Assembly (NCBI GenBank): GCA_964036155.1
Contig: OZ038423.1
Coordinates: 40,067,249 to 40,131,248, forward strand
Direction of reading: 5' to 3'
Length of the DNA: 64,000 bases
From: Diploscapter coronatus
Lineage: Eukaryota; Nematoda; Chromadorea; Rhabditida; Rhabditidae
Within the stretch, counting starts at the first letter, position 1. Each line of letters opens with the position of its first letter. The position numbers were made by a program, and so were the translations under genes. Positions 13,001 through 26,000 of the stretch are shown here, piece by piece. The notes under the pieces were generated by a model, which was not told the origin of the DNA, searched no databases, and saw nothing but the letters and a program-made list of their open reading frames with translations.

Positions 13001-16000
13001 AGTTGAGAGCAATCGAGTCCGAGTAGCCAGTGCAACGTCGATCTTTTTTCTCCCTCTCCCCTTCCCCTCCGCAAGTTGTTTTCGCAAGCGGCTCATGTTT
13101 TCCCCGCTCTGCATCTTTTTCCCTCTCGCGTACCACTTTGTGCCATCACACTCTCTTCATCATTCCTCTCTTTTAGTCGAATCAAAATGCCTGGAGCAAG
13201 ATCCTCTTTCTTCCCTTTCAGAGAGTTAGCTTCAAACCGTCTGTACAATCCCACACAACAATTCATTTCCACTGAAATCATAAAATCGACAACAATTTCC
13301 CATTTTGCTCAAAGGATTACTGTAACTGAAATAAACGATTTAGAAAGGTATTTTGAGGAAGGAAGGAAGAGAAACAGCTGCAGGTGGAACGGAAATAGGA
13401 GAAAATTGAGCTATGTGTTTTCATAGAGCTACCCTGACATAAATCTTGACATTAAAACTAGGAAATTATGCCTGTGTACAATGAGAACTCTGTTGTTAAC
13501 AACATTATTGAATTTCACGTCAAATAGTGCAATGTAGGAAAAAATCAAAGGAAAGACACATCAGTTTTATCATGAGGCAAATAAATCTAACTTATCTAAA
13601 TTTTGATCTTCTGAGAACTCTCGGTGAAATTATTATTCAAAGCTAATGCGATAAAGTTACTATGTCAGCGAAATATTTGCATTAAATAAATTTGTCTAAG
13701 GATCGCCAACTCCGCGCCCCTTGCATTTTTCACTTTTGTCCAAAAAGTGAAAACTGGAAACGCTAAAAATAAGAAGCAAGCCCCCTTCAAAGTTGGTATT
13801 CACGAAAGATCGCTATCGGAATCGATAAAAACACCCATAAAAATGGTTGTCCACCAAAAATATTCACAAGAAGTGGGCGTCCGCAGGCGCTCTCGGGATT
13901 TTTATGTCACGAAATCGTGTTCATTTTCTTGGTCGATCGCGGCGGCACCTCTTTCGATCAAAATGACTTTGATTTTATTTTTCTTCATGAATGTCTTAGA
14001 TACGTCGTATTCATTCTTTAGAGTAGAAAATTATAAGCTATGCAAACCCATTTGCGCTTCCTAGAGACATGGCTCTCAAAACATAACCGCAATCATTCAA
14101 TCATTCGAATATTCGACCGAGAGCAGTTTTGAAACAACCGATAGCCGCTGCCTTTGTGCGTAATCGCAATTCACCAGCAAAAAAGAACGGTTTTGCACTT
14201 TTTATCGCGATAGCGTTTTTTCTGCTTCTGTACTGATATAAATGTTGATCGTGAGCAATAATATTTACGATTGACCGGTATATAAAAATCGAACTTTGTC
14301 TTTTTGTCCGGAGGTTATTGTAGGTGTAAATAGGAATGAGCTGAATTTGAAATGATTTTTTAAAAAAATTATCCTTTTATCATTTTCCACAATATTCTTT
14401 CTGGAACTAGTATTTAATTGTGTCCTTCATTGGTACCAAAATGAATTTTGATTGAGAAAAATGTCATTTTTATCTCATCATAACAGTAAAATTTTTGAAA
14501 ACAACTTCATCTCACCACAAAGCATAAGTCTTGTAGTCGGGAACTTTTCTAAGTGGTTTTTATGACCGTACGTTAGTGAAAGGGCGAAGATTGATAGCTT
14601 TTGGCATGAGCAGACCCACTTGTTTTTATGCGTTCCTCATCATAAGCTCTTCCCTCTTGCTTTCCCCTTGGCTATTCCACTGCCAGTTCCAGTTCAGCCC
14701 AGTTCATCAGTTCATTCTGCTGCCCGGTCTGTGCTCTTCATTCCCTTCCCACTCACTTGCAGAGTCCATCAGTTTGAATTTGTTTATCTTTGAGCGCATC
14801 CAACATTTTAATGGCCATGATAAAATTTCACAATTCACTCTACCCGTATTATTTGAGTCGAATTTTGCGATGGATCATATTCGTGACAATGCAGAATATT
14901 TTAAACTTTCCTCTCTCTGTTGGCGTAATGTAAAAGACTACTGTAATGCACTTTTAAAACCCTATAATTTTACTCTTCAGTTTTTATGGCTACTAGACAC
15001 TTTAACACCGAGCTTGACTTCTCTGATGCAAAACCTTCAATTTTTAAACCTAGTTTTTCTCATTTGTTTGTGACCTTTCAAAATGCATGCTTCATGAGCG
15101 CTGCTATTCAGACATGATATTTTTTTTCTAAACTATCAGAATCTTCATGCATTTTATAATTTCTCCAACATTAGATGTGCATATGAGTTCGCCGAATATG
15201 CACCGTTTGACTTTTCACATTTTTTATTTTGGAAGAATTGTTGTAAAATTTCTACTTCTTACTTATTTTCTGATAGATTCTTGACATTATTAAAAGTTTA
15301 AAGCTAGTCTTCACTCGAACCTAGTTCTTATGTATTTATTTATTTGAGCTTAACTCATTCTACCGTAATCTTTACCACTTATATCACTTCCAACATATTT
15401 TTCTAGTCTACTTATGAGACTTCTTGAAACCGTCGTATTTCCTCTGCACTCTGAGATTTCTGCGTCCGTTTTAAATGCAAAGATTAATGTCTGCTTTACT
15501 TTTCTAATCCGCATCTCAGATTAATGAAGTGCAAGGGGTTCAACCGCAAGTGGATTTCTAATCTTCATTTATAATCAGCGATTTGTTTGTGGCAAACTTT
15601 CCCGAGAATTGCTCTGCCCTTTCGTGCCATTCTTTACCATTTTATCTGCCATTTCTCTCCGAATTCAGTTTTTGGGTCCATTTGATCGTTGTACAGTACA
15701 TCTTCATCTGGTTAATCCCCCCTCCATTTCGAAGCAGTTACGGCCAATCGATTTCCTCTTCTGTGGAATCGAATCGAACATTTGCGTCTTTACGTTTTTC
15801 TCTTCGCTTTTATTTCGATCCTCTTCTTTCGTCTTTTCAGTTTTCTGTTTTCTATGGGGACAAGGTCAGGGCCATTCGTAAAGAGAGGAGACAGGCGAAT
15901 TTGTGAGAGAAAGGCGAGTTTACCTGGGCAGAGAGTAGGCAGGGGGAAGAAAATAGGTAGAGGAGGATGGTAGATGAGTGGAAGAGCGGAGAGACGCACG

Positions 16001-19000
16001 GGGCCGCCGCCGAGCATCGATTGGCAAACACTACGAACCGTCTTTCGCAAGAAAAACTCTAGCTGAAAAATTGCAGACTATGCGGTAGGTCTGTCTGGAT
16101 GATACATAGAAATAACGGTTGCCATAGTGAGATCATCGCAATCGCATTCCCCTCGAAAAATTGCATTGTCTATGAAATCACCGATTATGAAACATCCCTC
16201 ACGATTCGCAATAGCAATTTCATTTGAAATGTCGTGGCGATTTCCATTTTTGTGCAGCTCTTTGCGTCGTCTGTTTTCCCTTTGCCTTGTGTGGTGTGGG
16301 GCAGTGAGGAAGGGGCCGTGTCATGTTGTGCCACAGCCAGCAGTGGACAGCGCTCTGCAGGGCAGACTCTTTTGCCGAGCCAAAAACGGGGGCTCATAAA
16401 TGGAAAATGGAGAGGGATGGAGAGAATAGAATGGAGAATGAAAATAACCCGAAGGCACTGCAAGAAAATTGCATAATGACACAACAAATGTAATCAACAT
16501 TCGAACGGATATATGATATTTGAGAAAACCTGTGATTGTTTGGATGACTAAACATCTCGTTTCTAATAAGGTCAATTCGTCAAGATCAATCTAGTTTTCT
16601 CGAAAACCTTGCATAGCCATGCGTTGAAAACATGACGAATTTTTACGTAACATCTCATAAATTCCAAAATGACCATTTGATACCATCGCGTTGTTTTATA
16701 TTCACCGCTTCTCCATAAGAATGATAAATGATTGTTATTTCTTGCTCATTGTATCCCAAAATCTATCGATTGACTTTCGTAAGCTGTCCAGGCGCTGCTC
16801 TGTCCACTCTCCGGCTCTTTTTGCAGTTTGCGTCCCTCGAAAAGCTGCTGAATGGAAGGGGGAATAGCCGGCGGAAAGGCAGGCAGCAAGCAGCCTGTGG
16901 GTCGGGACGAGAAAAAGAGGAGGAAAGGGGAAGAGAGAGTATGCTCAAACAATTGGCAGAGGGCAAGGACGCAGAGGAGAGAGGACGAGAACCAGGCAGT
17001 GACAGGCAGCACTCCCCTTCTCTCTTCCCTTTCCCCCCTCCATCTCCCGTCTTTCCTTCTCTTTACTTACATTTCGCCCTCTAACCTTCGAGCCATTCTA
17101 TAATCCTACCATAATAAATCGATAAATCGATACTTCTGAGTTGTTGAATTCGATTGATTTGATGCAAATTGCGCATGTCTAAGCGAAGACCTATAAAAGG
17201 TAACTCGATTTACATTCATTAGTGCCATTTTTCACCCTTGCCTTCCTTACTGTCGCCCATCCCTCCTCACTCGCTTTTTGCTCTGCCCTCCCTGACAGTC
17301 TCATCCATTTTTACGCGCGTTTTTGCGTATTCGATGAATCACATTCTGAGACAATTCTATGCATAAAAAATTAGCAAAAAATGACTGTGTGCGTGTTGCG
17401 CGAAAATATGCAATCAGCTGCAAAACCAAAGCGCCAAGGGCTGTTGAGGTGCGAAAAAATCGCTCGAAACTCGTAACTTTCGCCGTCAACAGAAACATTT
17501 TGAAATATTGAAGATCAGCTATCGAGTTTTGTGATTTGTGATTCGAATAATGATTTTTGTGATTTCAGAAGAGGGGCTGGGCGATCCGCTGAGCGACGTT
17601 CAGACGTTCAACATCATCCAGTTTCTGACCGGCGATAGCGAGTAAGTCACGATTTTCATTCAATTTTATGCTTTTTCATCTTATTTACTGATTTTTGCCA
17701 ATATCCATTTTGCTAAACTACTGTATCTGCGAGCCCAGGTCTTTCTCTCAACCAATATCCTTGCTTTTCGGCATATTCTGCCCGTTCTGCTTGCATCATC
17801 TTCTATCCAACCGTTATCATTTATCATAGTTTCATCGTTCTTTTGATGATTTGCATTGTGCCATAGCTTTTGTAGGTATTTCAGTTGTTCTCTTCTTTTT
17901 ATCTGTCATTCTGCATCTCTGCAGCCTCTCTACTCCCCCTAGTCTCTTCCCTCTTCCATCCACCCGTCTGCCTCTTCTCGTACCATTCAGTGCCGCAGGG
18001 CTCTTTCTTCCCTTCCCCTTCCCAACTCCCTTCCCTTTCCCCCCTCCCTCTTTGCATCTGACTTCACGCGATCGAAAAATTCGAAAAGGGATGAAATCAA
18101 AACAGCTATGCACATAAAGAGATAGAGGGAAAACAACTTTTACCGTAATTAAAATGCAATCTGATAAACGCAGGGGTACGCACAGAGGATTCACACCCTA
18201 TATGATCATTTCACATGAGGATAAAAACCACAACAGTTCTTTTCGGAATTTATGTAGGATTATTTCACAACATTTCCTGACAGAAGAATATCCTTTCTTG
18301 ATTTTCGACCTCCAAATTCGTCCAATGCGGTGTGACCTTTGTGAGCAGTTCGGATAGTGTCCTTTATCCTCCAGCTACTCTCCTTTTCTCCAGCCGGTAA
18401 TTTTTCACTCCCCACAGTATCTCCTTTAATTAGACATCTCTATTTCAGCCTTGCAATCCTCTATTCCCTCTAACTGTGTTGCACTTTTAGGACACAACAG
18501 TCTTTGAACAAAGCTGCCTGTGGCCTGTGGGAAAGGAATGGTTCTCTTCTTGCCTCTCTTTCGCTTATCTCAGCATTTTTTGCCATCCCCCACCCTGGCA
18601 CTTCGCATAAAAACACGTGTCCCACAGAGCTGTGAAAAAGCGCTACCGCAACAAAAAACGGACAAAAACACCGATTTCAACCTAGAAAAAATGCGTTTTG
18701 TGAAATATTTCGCGCGCCGAATCATCGCTTTTTGCATTTGGATGCCCTCTTATAAGCGGCTCAGTTTCGATATCTCGGTCACTCTGCCATTGCCCTTTCT
18801 GCTTCTAATTTCGTCTAATGCCTGCCATCAGTCGCTACGATAGAAAGGTCGCGGCTCGCAGAAAACTTTTCGTCAAGCTCGATAGGGACGGGTTCAAGAG
18901 ACCTGTGGTTCCTCTATCTGGCAAAATCCGAAAATCTCGGTACTTTTATTCGACTTACTTTCATTAATGCTTCCTAATGTTCCTACTTTCAGCACCCCAA

Positions 19001-20044
19001 TCGACAGTCCCCTGATCGACTCTCCAGCCCTCGGGCAACTTCCTCCGCACTTTCAGCCCAACCCCAACCAACTCGAGCCCTCTCTGGACATGCGCAATCC
19101 GCAAGGCCCCCATCCGATGGCCGCCCCACAACAGCCGCAGCGCATGGCCCCCAACCAGATGAATCCGATGATCCAGGACCCTCATATGCATCCTCAGCAG
19201 GTTCAGGGACAGAACGGGATGTTCCAAGTGAGCAGGGACAAGGTTCATCAAATTGGAGAAGAGATTCTCACTCTTTTCTTATCTTTCATCAAATCTAGAG
19301 ACCATACTACTACTACTAGTGCAACATGAGTGTTTTTTCTTTTGAAAAATGCCTAAAAGTTGTATGTCTTCTCACTGATTTTTTGAGGGTGAAAAAAACA
19401 CAATAATACGAAAATTTCAGATTCAAACAAATCGTCTTCCTGACAGTCCTCCGATCACCGACATATCTGGAAATGGTTCGTCAGCCTCCCCATCCAGTAA
19501 CTCTGACCCGCCCTATTCCCCAGACAACTATGGCAATTATTCAGGTACTTTTTCAATATATCTATATTTTACCTGGTCTCTAAAATTGTTCGATTATCCT
19601 AATTATCTTCTCTCGCATTTCATAATTCATTACTCAACAGCTTTGCCCCCTTCTATTCTTTGTTGGCTTCTCCAATTTTGCGAGTTTTTCGGCTCTTTGT
19701 GGGTCAAGGGCAGGTTGCATGCAGCCTCTTCCCTCTTTGTCCCCTCTCGGCCACGCGAATTCATCGTCGCCCGCTCTGTCGATTTTCCGATTCTCAATTC
19801 CTCCTCTCCTTTTTCTCCTTACTTTGTTTTCGTATTGTCAGCAGCCGATTCCTTCAACGTCTTCATCTTCTTCCTCTTCAAATCTGGGTTGAGGTCTTTC
19901 GAAGTTCTGCTCGCCGCATTGCCTCTAATTGTGTTTGGGATTGCAGTGCTTGTATTTGGATTCCAAAAATATCCGGATACTGTAATCCTGATCCTGATAT
20001 CCTTGGGTTTGTAGCTGAATTTCTGCCCGCTGCTCAATATTTTA

Positions 20045-20075
<31 letters not shown>

Positions 20076-23000
20076 GCTTTTCCGACTCGTCCATGAAATC
20101 ATCATCTAATTCCAAACGGATCAATTACACTGATTTAGTTCCATTTCCCCTAGCATATCAAATTCAGTCTCGACTCGTCTCACCTTCTCAGTCTCTCAGC
20201 TATTCTCTGCCTGCATTTTCGGCGTTTCTACCGTCTTGTGACCTTCACGCAATTTCCCCATTTTTGCCTTCTCCTCGTCTTTTTTCTTGCTTTTTGTCTG
20301 CCTTTTGGGGAGTTCAGTCTCTTAATCTCTTCATCCATTAGCCCTAAACGTGCACGCTCTAAAGTACTGTTTTTTTTTTATAGAGTTGATGCTAGCGTAA
20401 AACTCTTTATGGTGGTTGCTATGACATTTTTGACCTTTGAAGTCTTCATATTCATTTACTTTAACTTCAGCCCTTGTGCACCAAGTAGTGAACAACAACG
20501 GTCTAATCCTGGGAGTGGGCGACTTGGCAACCACGCCAGGCGGCAACGGCATGCACCAGGGCGATGTGCTCGGTGCCCAGGGCAATCAACCCAGGATGGG
20601 AGCTCAGCAAATGTAAGCCATATAAATTCGAATTCCAAATCATAGAGACTAAAATGTACAGGTTGACAAAATTGCCTATTTTGACTTTCGTTAGGTCTTC
20701 CAATAAGTTTGTTTAACTATCTAACTTCAATGCTATTTTCACTAACTTGATCTAAATAGTAAAAAACGCAAATGCTAAAAGTTTGAACCCAAGAAAACTC
20801 ATTGAATGATCCAATGATTTGAATGGACCATTTATAATTTCCCTAACTGAATACATTGTCGAATTTCAAGCAGTGAAGATCTACTTTAGGTCATCCCCAC
20901 AGTCCGTCTGCTTCCTCTCGCCCTATGCTCCTAGCAGCCAGCAAGCCACTCCCAACAGCATGGCTCAGGTAAATTTATTCATGCCATCAACATTCATTCA
21001 CTATTCAATTGTCACTCTAATGCAGTCAGTCAGTTGTTGTCATCCATCTTTCCCTCCTCACTTTGTTACTTTCCTCCTTCCTTCTGCTCCCTCTTTTTTC
21101 TTTGATTTCTCAACTCGCAATCGCAATTCTCAGCCAGCTGCCACTTGCGCATTCATTCAAATGGAGCTTTGCTTCATTCGAATCTAGCCGCAGCGGTTTG
21201 TCCCGTTTTGCCCGTGCCACTCTGCACTCATCAAATCGCTCTCTCCAATCAAAACATCCTTTCGATTTCATCAGCGATTCAAATTCCCTCCTTCTAGGTC
21301 TCTCCACCTCCAACCACGCAGGAGCAGTACCTGTACAACCAGGGAGGCAGCATGGATCTCTACAGCATTCTGGCCGGCTCGAACGAAGGCAGTCTCAACA
21401 GTCAGACCAGCGAGGCTCCACAGCACAGAAAGAGACCCAGAATGGACAACACAATGATGCCTGGAATGATCGCCAATCCAATGGCCAGCAGTCCGATCGA
21501 TTCCAACTATGCAGACGAGAATTATTCGCATCAGGTAATTTTTAGATCACCATTTTATCATCATAAATTTTATATTTCTTGTTCGTGTTATTCCTGTAAG
21601 AAAAATAATTTTGAAAAGCAAAACGAGTAAATCTCTTGCTAAGAGTTAATCTTGTATGAAAAACGGATTTCCAGGTCATCAAATTCGGGAAATTCCAAGA
21701 GGAAATGTGGAATCCTCTGTACGACGCGAACGAGCAGCCCCTCAGACAGCTGCAAGTGCACGTGGTCGCGGACAAGGGATTCAACTATTCGGCCGTGGAT
21801 GGATGCTTCGTCAATCAGAAGAAAAATCACTTCCAGGTAGGCAGTCGCCATTATGCATAATTATATTGAACTGTGCAAGGTCACTCGAGACTGCTCGCTA
21901 TTATTTACCTTTTCATAAAATACAAGGTCATTCTTCAGTCATTTTTAAAAACAAATTTTAACTAGGAAAAATTACGATTTATGTCAACGTGCTTTGTGTT
22001 GCAGGTGTCAGTGCACATCGAGGCGTGCGACAACATGCCCCCGAAGTACGTCCGCTACCAGGGCCAGCTGCACCTCGTCAACGAGTTCAAACTCGCCTTC
22101 TGCGGAGTCAAAGCTGAAATGACCACCTCCGAGATTCAAATCAAACAGTCCAAAACCGACAGAAAACCAATTCCGCATGATCCTGTCGTCTTCGAAATTC
22201 ATGAGAGGTAAGCATAGAAGACAAATAGTTGGAAATGGCAAAACTACTTTGAAAAAGAAATAAAGCACCTCAAAAGGCATTGGAAGTTTGCGTTTTTACA
22301 GAAGAATGACGAAAGTGACGGTGCCTCGCTTGCACTTCTCCGAAACGACTCTGAACAACCAGCGCAAGAACTACAAGCCCAATCCCGACCAGAAGTACTT
22401 CCTCCTGGTCGTCAGACTGCTCGCCAGCATCAACAACGAAGTCGTTCTCGTCCAGGCCTATGCCTCCGAGAAAGTCATTGTCAGGGTAAGTATTTAATGT
22501 GAGAACACTTGAAAATGCACAGAAACTTCGACAGATTTATTTACTCATTTTGATTCATTTTGCACATCATGACATGTAACCATAAGTGTGATCATTGAAT
22601 CTCTCGACCCAATATGGCTGCTCCCGGATTTCTTCCGGATGAACCACTTCGAATGGAGGCAGTTCTCCCAGTTCTGGCTCTGCTGCAGACTTAGGTCCAT
22701 CAATCGGCGCAATAGGCCGAGTATTTGGCAGTCGTTCGAGATTATCGTCTGTACAACCAATCCAAATTGGAACCTAGAATTTCAACTATTCACCCTCATT
22801 CAAAATTTTGCCCACTTTATGCGTATGATTATGTCCATCCTCAAGCGTGACAACAGCGACAGCCTGATAACTCAAGAAGAGCACATTCCAATAAGAGATC
22901 TCAATTGATGGGGGAATATTTGGAGGGATTGGCACAGACCATTCAGATGGCCATTGATTCTCATCCGATGGGCTTTCTTCCACAGACACTACCCTTTCAT

Positions 23001-26000
23001 GGCAGTAACTTTCCTAAAATCTTGCTAATGGCTTATTTTAATTGCGAACTTCTGCAACCTGCTTCGAAATGCCCGGTATTCTCAGCCTCCTTTGCTGCAC
23101 CAATTGCAGCTGCAACTTCCTCATTTTACCCTCGACCTGCATGAGCACAGATTTGCCGCGTTGGAAGTTCCTCTGTCTCATCTTGATAGCGATGGCGCCT
23201 TTCTGCTCGGAGTAGGGCGGCTTGAACTCGGCCCTGCCCCAGGTGTCCGTGAACCTGTCCACCAGAATGTCCGTTTCGCGAGGAACTATGTTCTTGCGCC
23301 AGCTGTCCCCCGACGCCCGACACACATAACGAATGTCATCACCTAGGAGAAAATGAGTTTCTCTAGAAAAGTATGAAAAGCTCACCAACAGTTGGCGGCA
23401 AAATATTCACATCATATTGGGAGTCGCGAAATGGCAGTGAGATTTGAACTTTATGCTGACCGGGAGAAAAGTGCGAGTGTTCATTCGAGCAGACAACTGC
23501 CTAAATAAGGAAGTCATTGGTTTTTGAGGATTATTTGATCGCACCTTAAACCTGACGAACTCGTACCACATAGATCCTGCTCTAGCTTCTCCTTGCAGCA
23601 ACAATCTTACAGCGCCCAGAGGTTTCGGTTCGTTGCTGTTGATTACGAAGTCTACGACAGCGTTGGCTTCCTTCAATCCATTGGAGCCAGTTCCGGGAAT
23701 CACTTTTAGTTTCTCGATATCGACCGAATAATCCTTCTGCTCCTACAAAGATGCATTCTTTCTATCATTTTTAGATAGTACTCTTGCCCTCATTTTCTTC
23801 TTAACTTGCGGATCTTCGTTCTCCTCTTCGGAATCTATGTCATCGTCGTCTTCTGAATCATCGTCGATATCCTGAGCTCTTCGGAATAATCCGTGCCTCT
23901 GCTGTTGTTTAGGATCAAGTTCATGTCCCTAAAATTTCACTCAGTTATTTACTACGTCTAGTTTCTAGCTTACTTGCACACCCTCACTACAGATGATAAC
24001 CGGATATCTCAATTCGACGTACTCCTTCTGATTGGCGACTTTAACTTGAATGAGCACTTCATAGCTGACAGTGATCACATTCCACAGAGTCATCGCCATT
24101 GTGACAGGGATTTTGTGCGGCACTTCCAGTGTGCATTCACCCGATTGTCCGTCGGCTTTAACTTGTTTGGACGCGACTATCGAATTGTGCTTTTTCATCA
24201 ACATTGGATGACCGGGGTCAGATATTCTGAAGAAAATAACTAGTTTTTCGAGTAATGTTTCCTCGTGCCTGTATTCGAGTAGCTTGATGAGATGAACTCT
24301 AACATGATCCAACTTTGAATCTTCATGATGTAACGTCCATTTCACCCTGACATGCTCTCCAAATGTGTAGGCTCCTTTGTCTGTCCATACTTCACCGTTT
24401 ATTGGGGAACACTTTCTGGAATATATTGTTACAAAAGCTGATTCTCACGAGTCAGTACTTGTGTATCCATTTATTGTGACCAACGCATTCATTGACAATC
24501 CACTGTTTGGCGAAGCACGCTGCATGGGGCATTTTGAGAACGAGTGTCCTCGCGACGTCGAATTTCTTCTCAATGTGATGGTTCTCGTACCAGGGATCGA
24601 CTGTGGCTTTGACCGAGTATTCAATGACCAGATCCTGAAGGATCTGCATCGAAGGGGGGAATCTCGGCAGCCACACATCCACAGCTACGTCCTGAGTTTC
24701 GATCGCTAAATTTTGAAACGAAGATCAGCTTGAATCCCATTGAAAATTACATGAAGGTTTAACAATAATCCATTGCTGTTCATGGAGAAACTCGTAGAGA
24801 AGTTCGTTCGGTCGTCTGACATATCCTCGGAAGACCACCTGCAAATTGAAAGAAAAACTGATTGGTTATGGGATCTTTATCCATACTTGGCAGGAATGGG
24901 TGAATTCGGACTGATTTTCGACCTCGACAGTAGCAACTAATTGATTGTCCTTGGCAGATTCAAACAGCGGTGCCACATTTAGCGAAACAGCTCTGCAAGA
25001 AGACGCAGGAGCAGCAGCAGCCATTCCTTCAGTCAGTCGAATGAAACTTGATTCGAGACATTCACTTCGTTCTTTCTTCCAACTTGCTGCCTATTCCTGG
25101 TTGTCATGATTCCTTTTGTTCAAGCTGAATTTCTGAGCATGCCCCCACACAAGTAGTCAATTTTTGTCTTGCTGTCGAAGTTTCTGGGCGTTGTCATCCT
25201 CCTTCCTCGTGCCTGGCACACCAAACGTCTACCTGAATAATTCACACATTTTGCAGGCAACCAACCCGGGATCGTTTGAACCTCCAGACTCTGACGTCAC
25301 ATGGTTCAGGTACGATATATACTAAAATAAATAAAACTTTGCTAGTACGTTCTAAGCAAAAAGCCTTCACTTCTTTCATCTTTGGTAAGAAAGTATTCTC
25401 AACTAAAACGAGAAGGAAATCAAATTTCACTGATAAATGATAAAATTCCAGAAGCGGCAACACTCTGTACAGCAATGGCCCAGTCAGTATCGGCACCGAC
25501 AAACAAATTGCCAAATTGACAGTCGATGGAGACATCTACACTTGTGGAAGGGTAAGTCTGAAATGGATGAAAAGAATGAATGAATGAACTGATTCTAGGT
25601 GACCTACCCATCAGATATTCGACTGAAAGAAGGCATCACAGAGAAAGAAGCCCGAGAGGCTCTGGAGAATCTGTGCAAACTTAGAGTCGTCGATTATTTC
25701 TACAAGCCGGAAATTGCCGAGAAATGGGGTCTGTCCGAAGAGCAGAGGAAGAAGACTGGACTCATTGCACAGGAACTCGCTGCGGTGAGCAATTATTGAG
25801 TCAAGTCAGAAAGATGAGGTTTAAATTTAGGTAATTCCTGAGGCAGTTCGAGATATCGGTGAATATCTGACTGTGGACGAGTCGCGAGTATTCTACGAGA
25901 CAGTGCTGGCCACGCAAGAACTCGTCAAGATGCACGACGATCTCGACAATAAGATTGACGACAAAGTGGACGCCATCCACCAGAGACTCGCCAGGTTCGC

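Larger units (their letters stand above)
10059..17568 (+). promoter_or_regulatory. MYRF intron 1 with recurrent purine/pyrimidine-rich blocks (possible enhancers or internal promoter)
   Basis: No exon seen in 7.5 kb. Strand-asymmetric blocks recur: pyrimidine at about 11640-11720, purine at 11815-11900, pyrimidine at 11990-12140, 13040-13180 and 15590-15660, purine at 15870-15970 and 16850-17000, then pyrimidine to 17060. They share words such as TTTGTCTGTCTGC, GGGCAGAGAG and GAGAGAGGAGAG. A TATA-like CTATAAAAGG at 17191-17200 lies about 370 bp before exon 2 and could serve an internal promoter. Function is inference. The intron also carries a small hAT-like MITE and one copy of a dispersed repeat, listed separately. 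Confidence 0.35.

Noticed and set aside
4000..17100. Numerous 60-160-codon ORFs rich in Ser, Leu, Phe and Pro upstream of and within MYRF
   Set aside because: They come from pyrimidine-rich DNA, overlap on both strands, and show no domain or consistent splice context.
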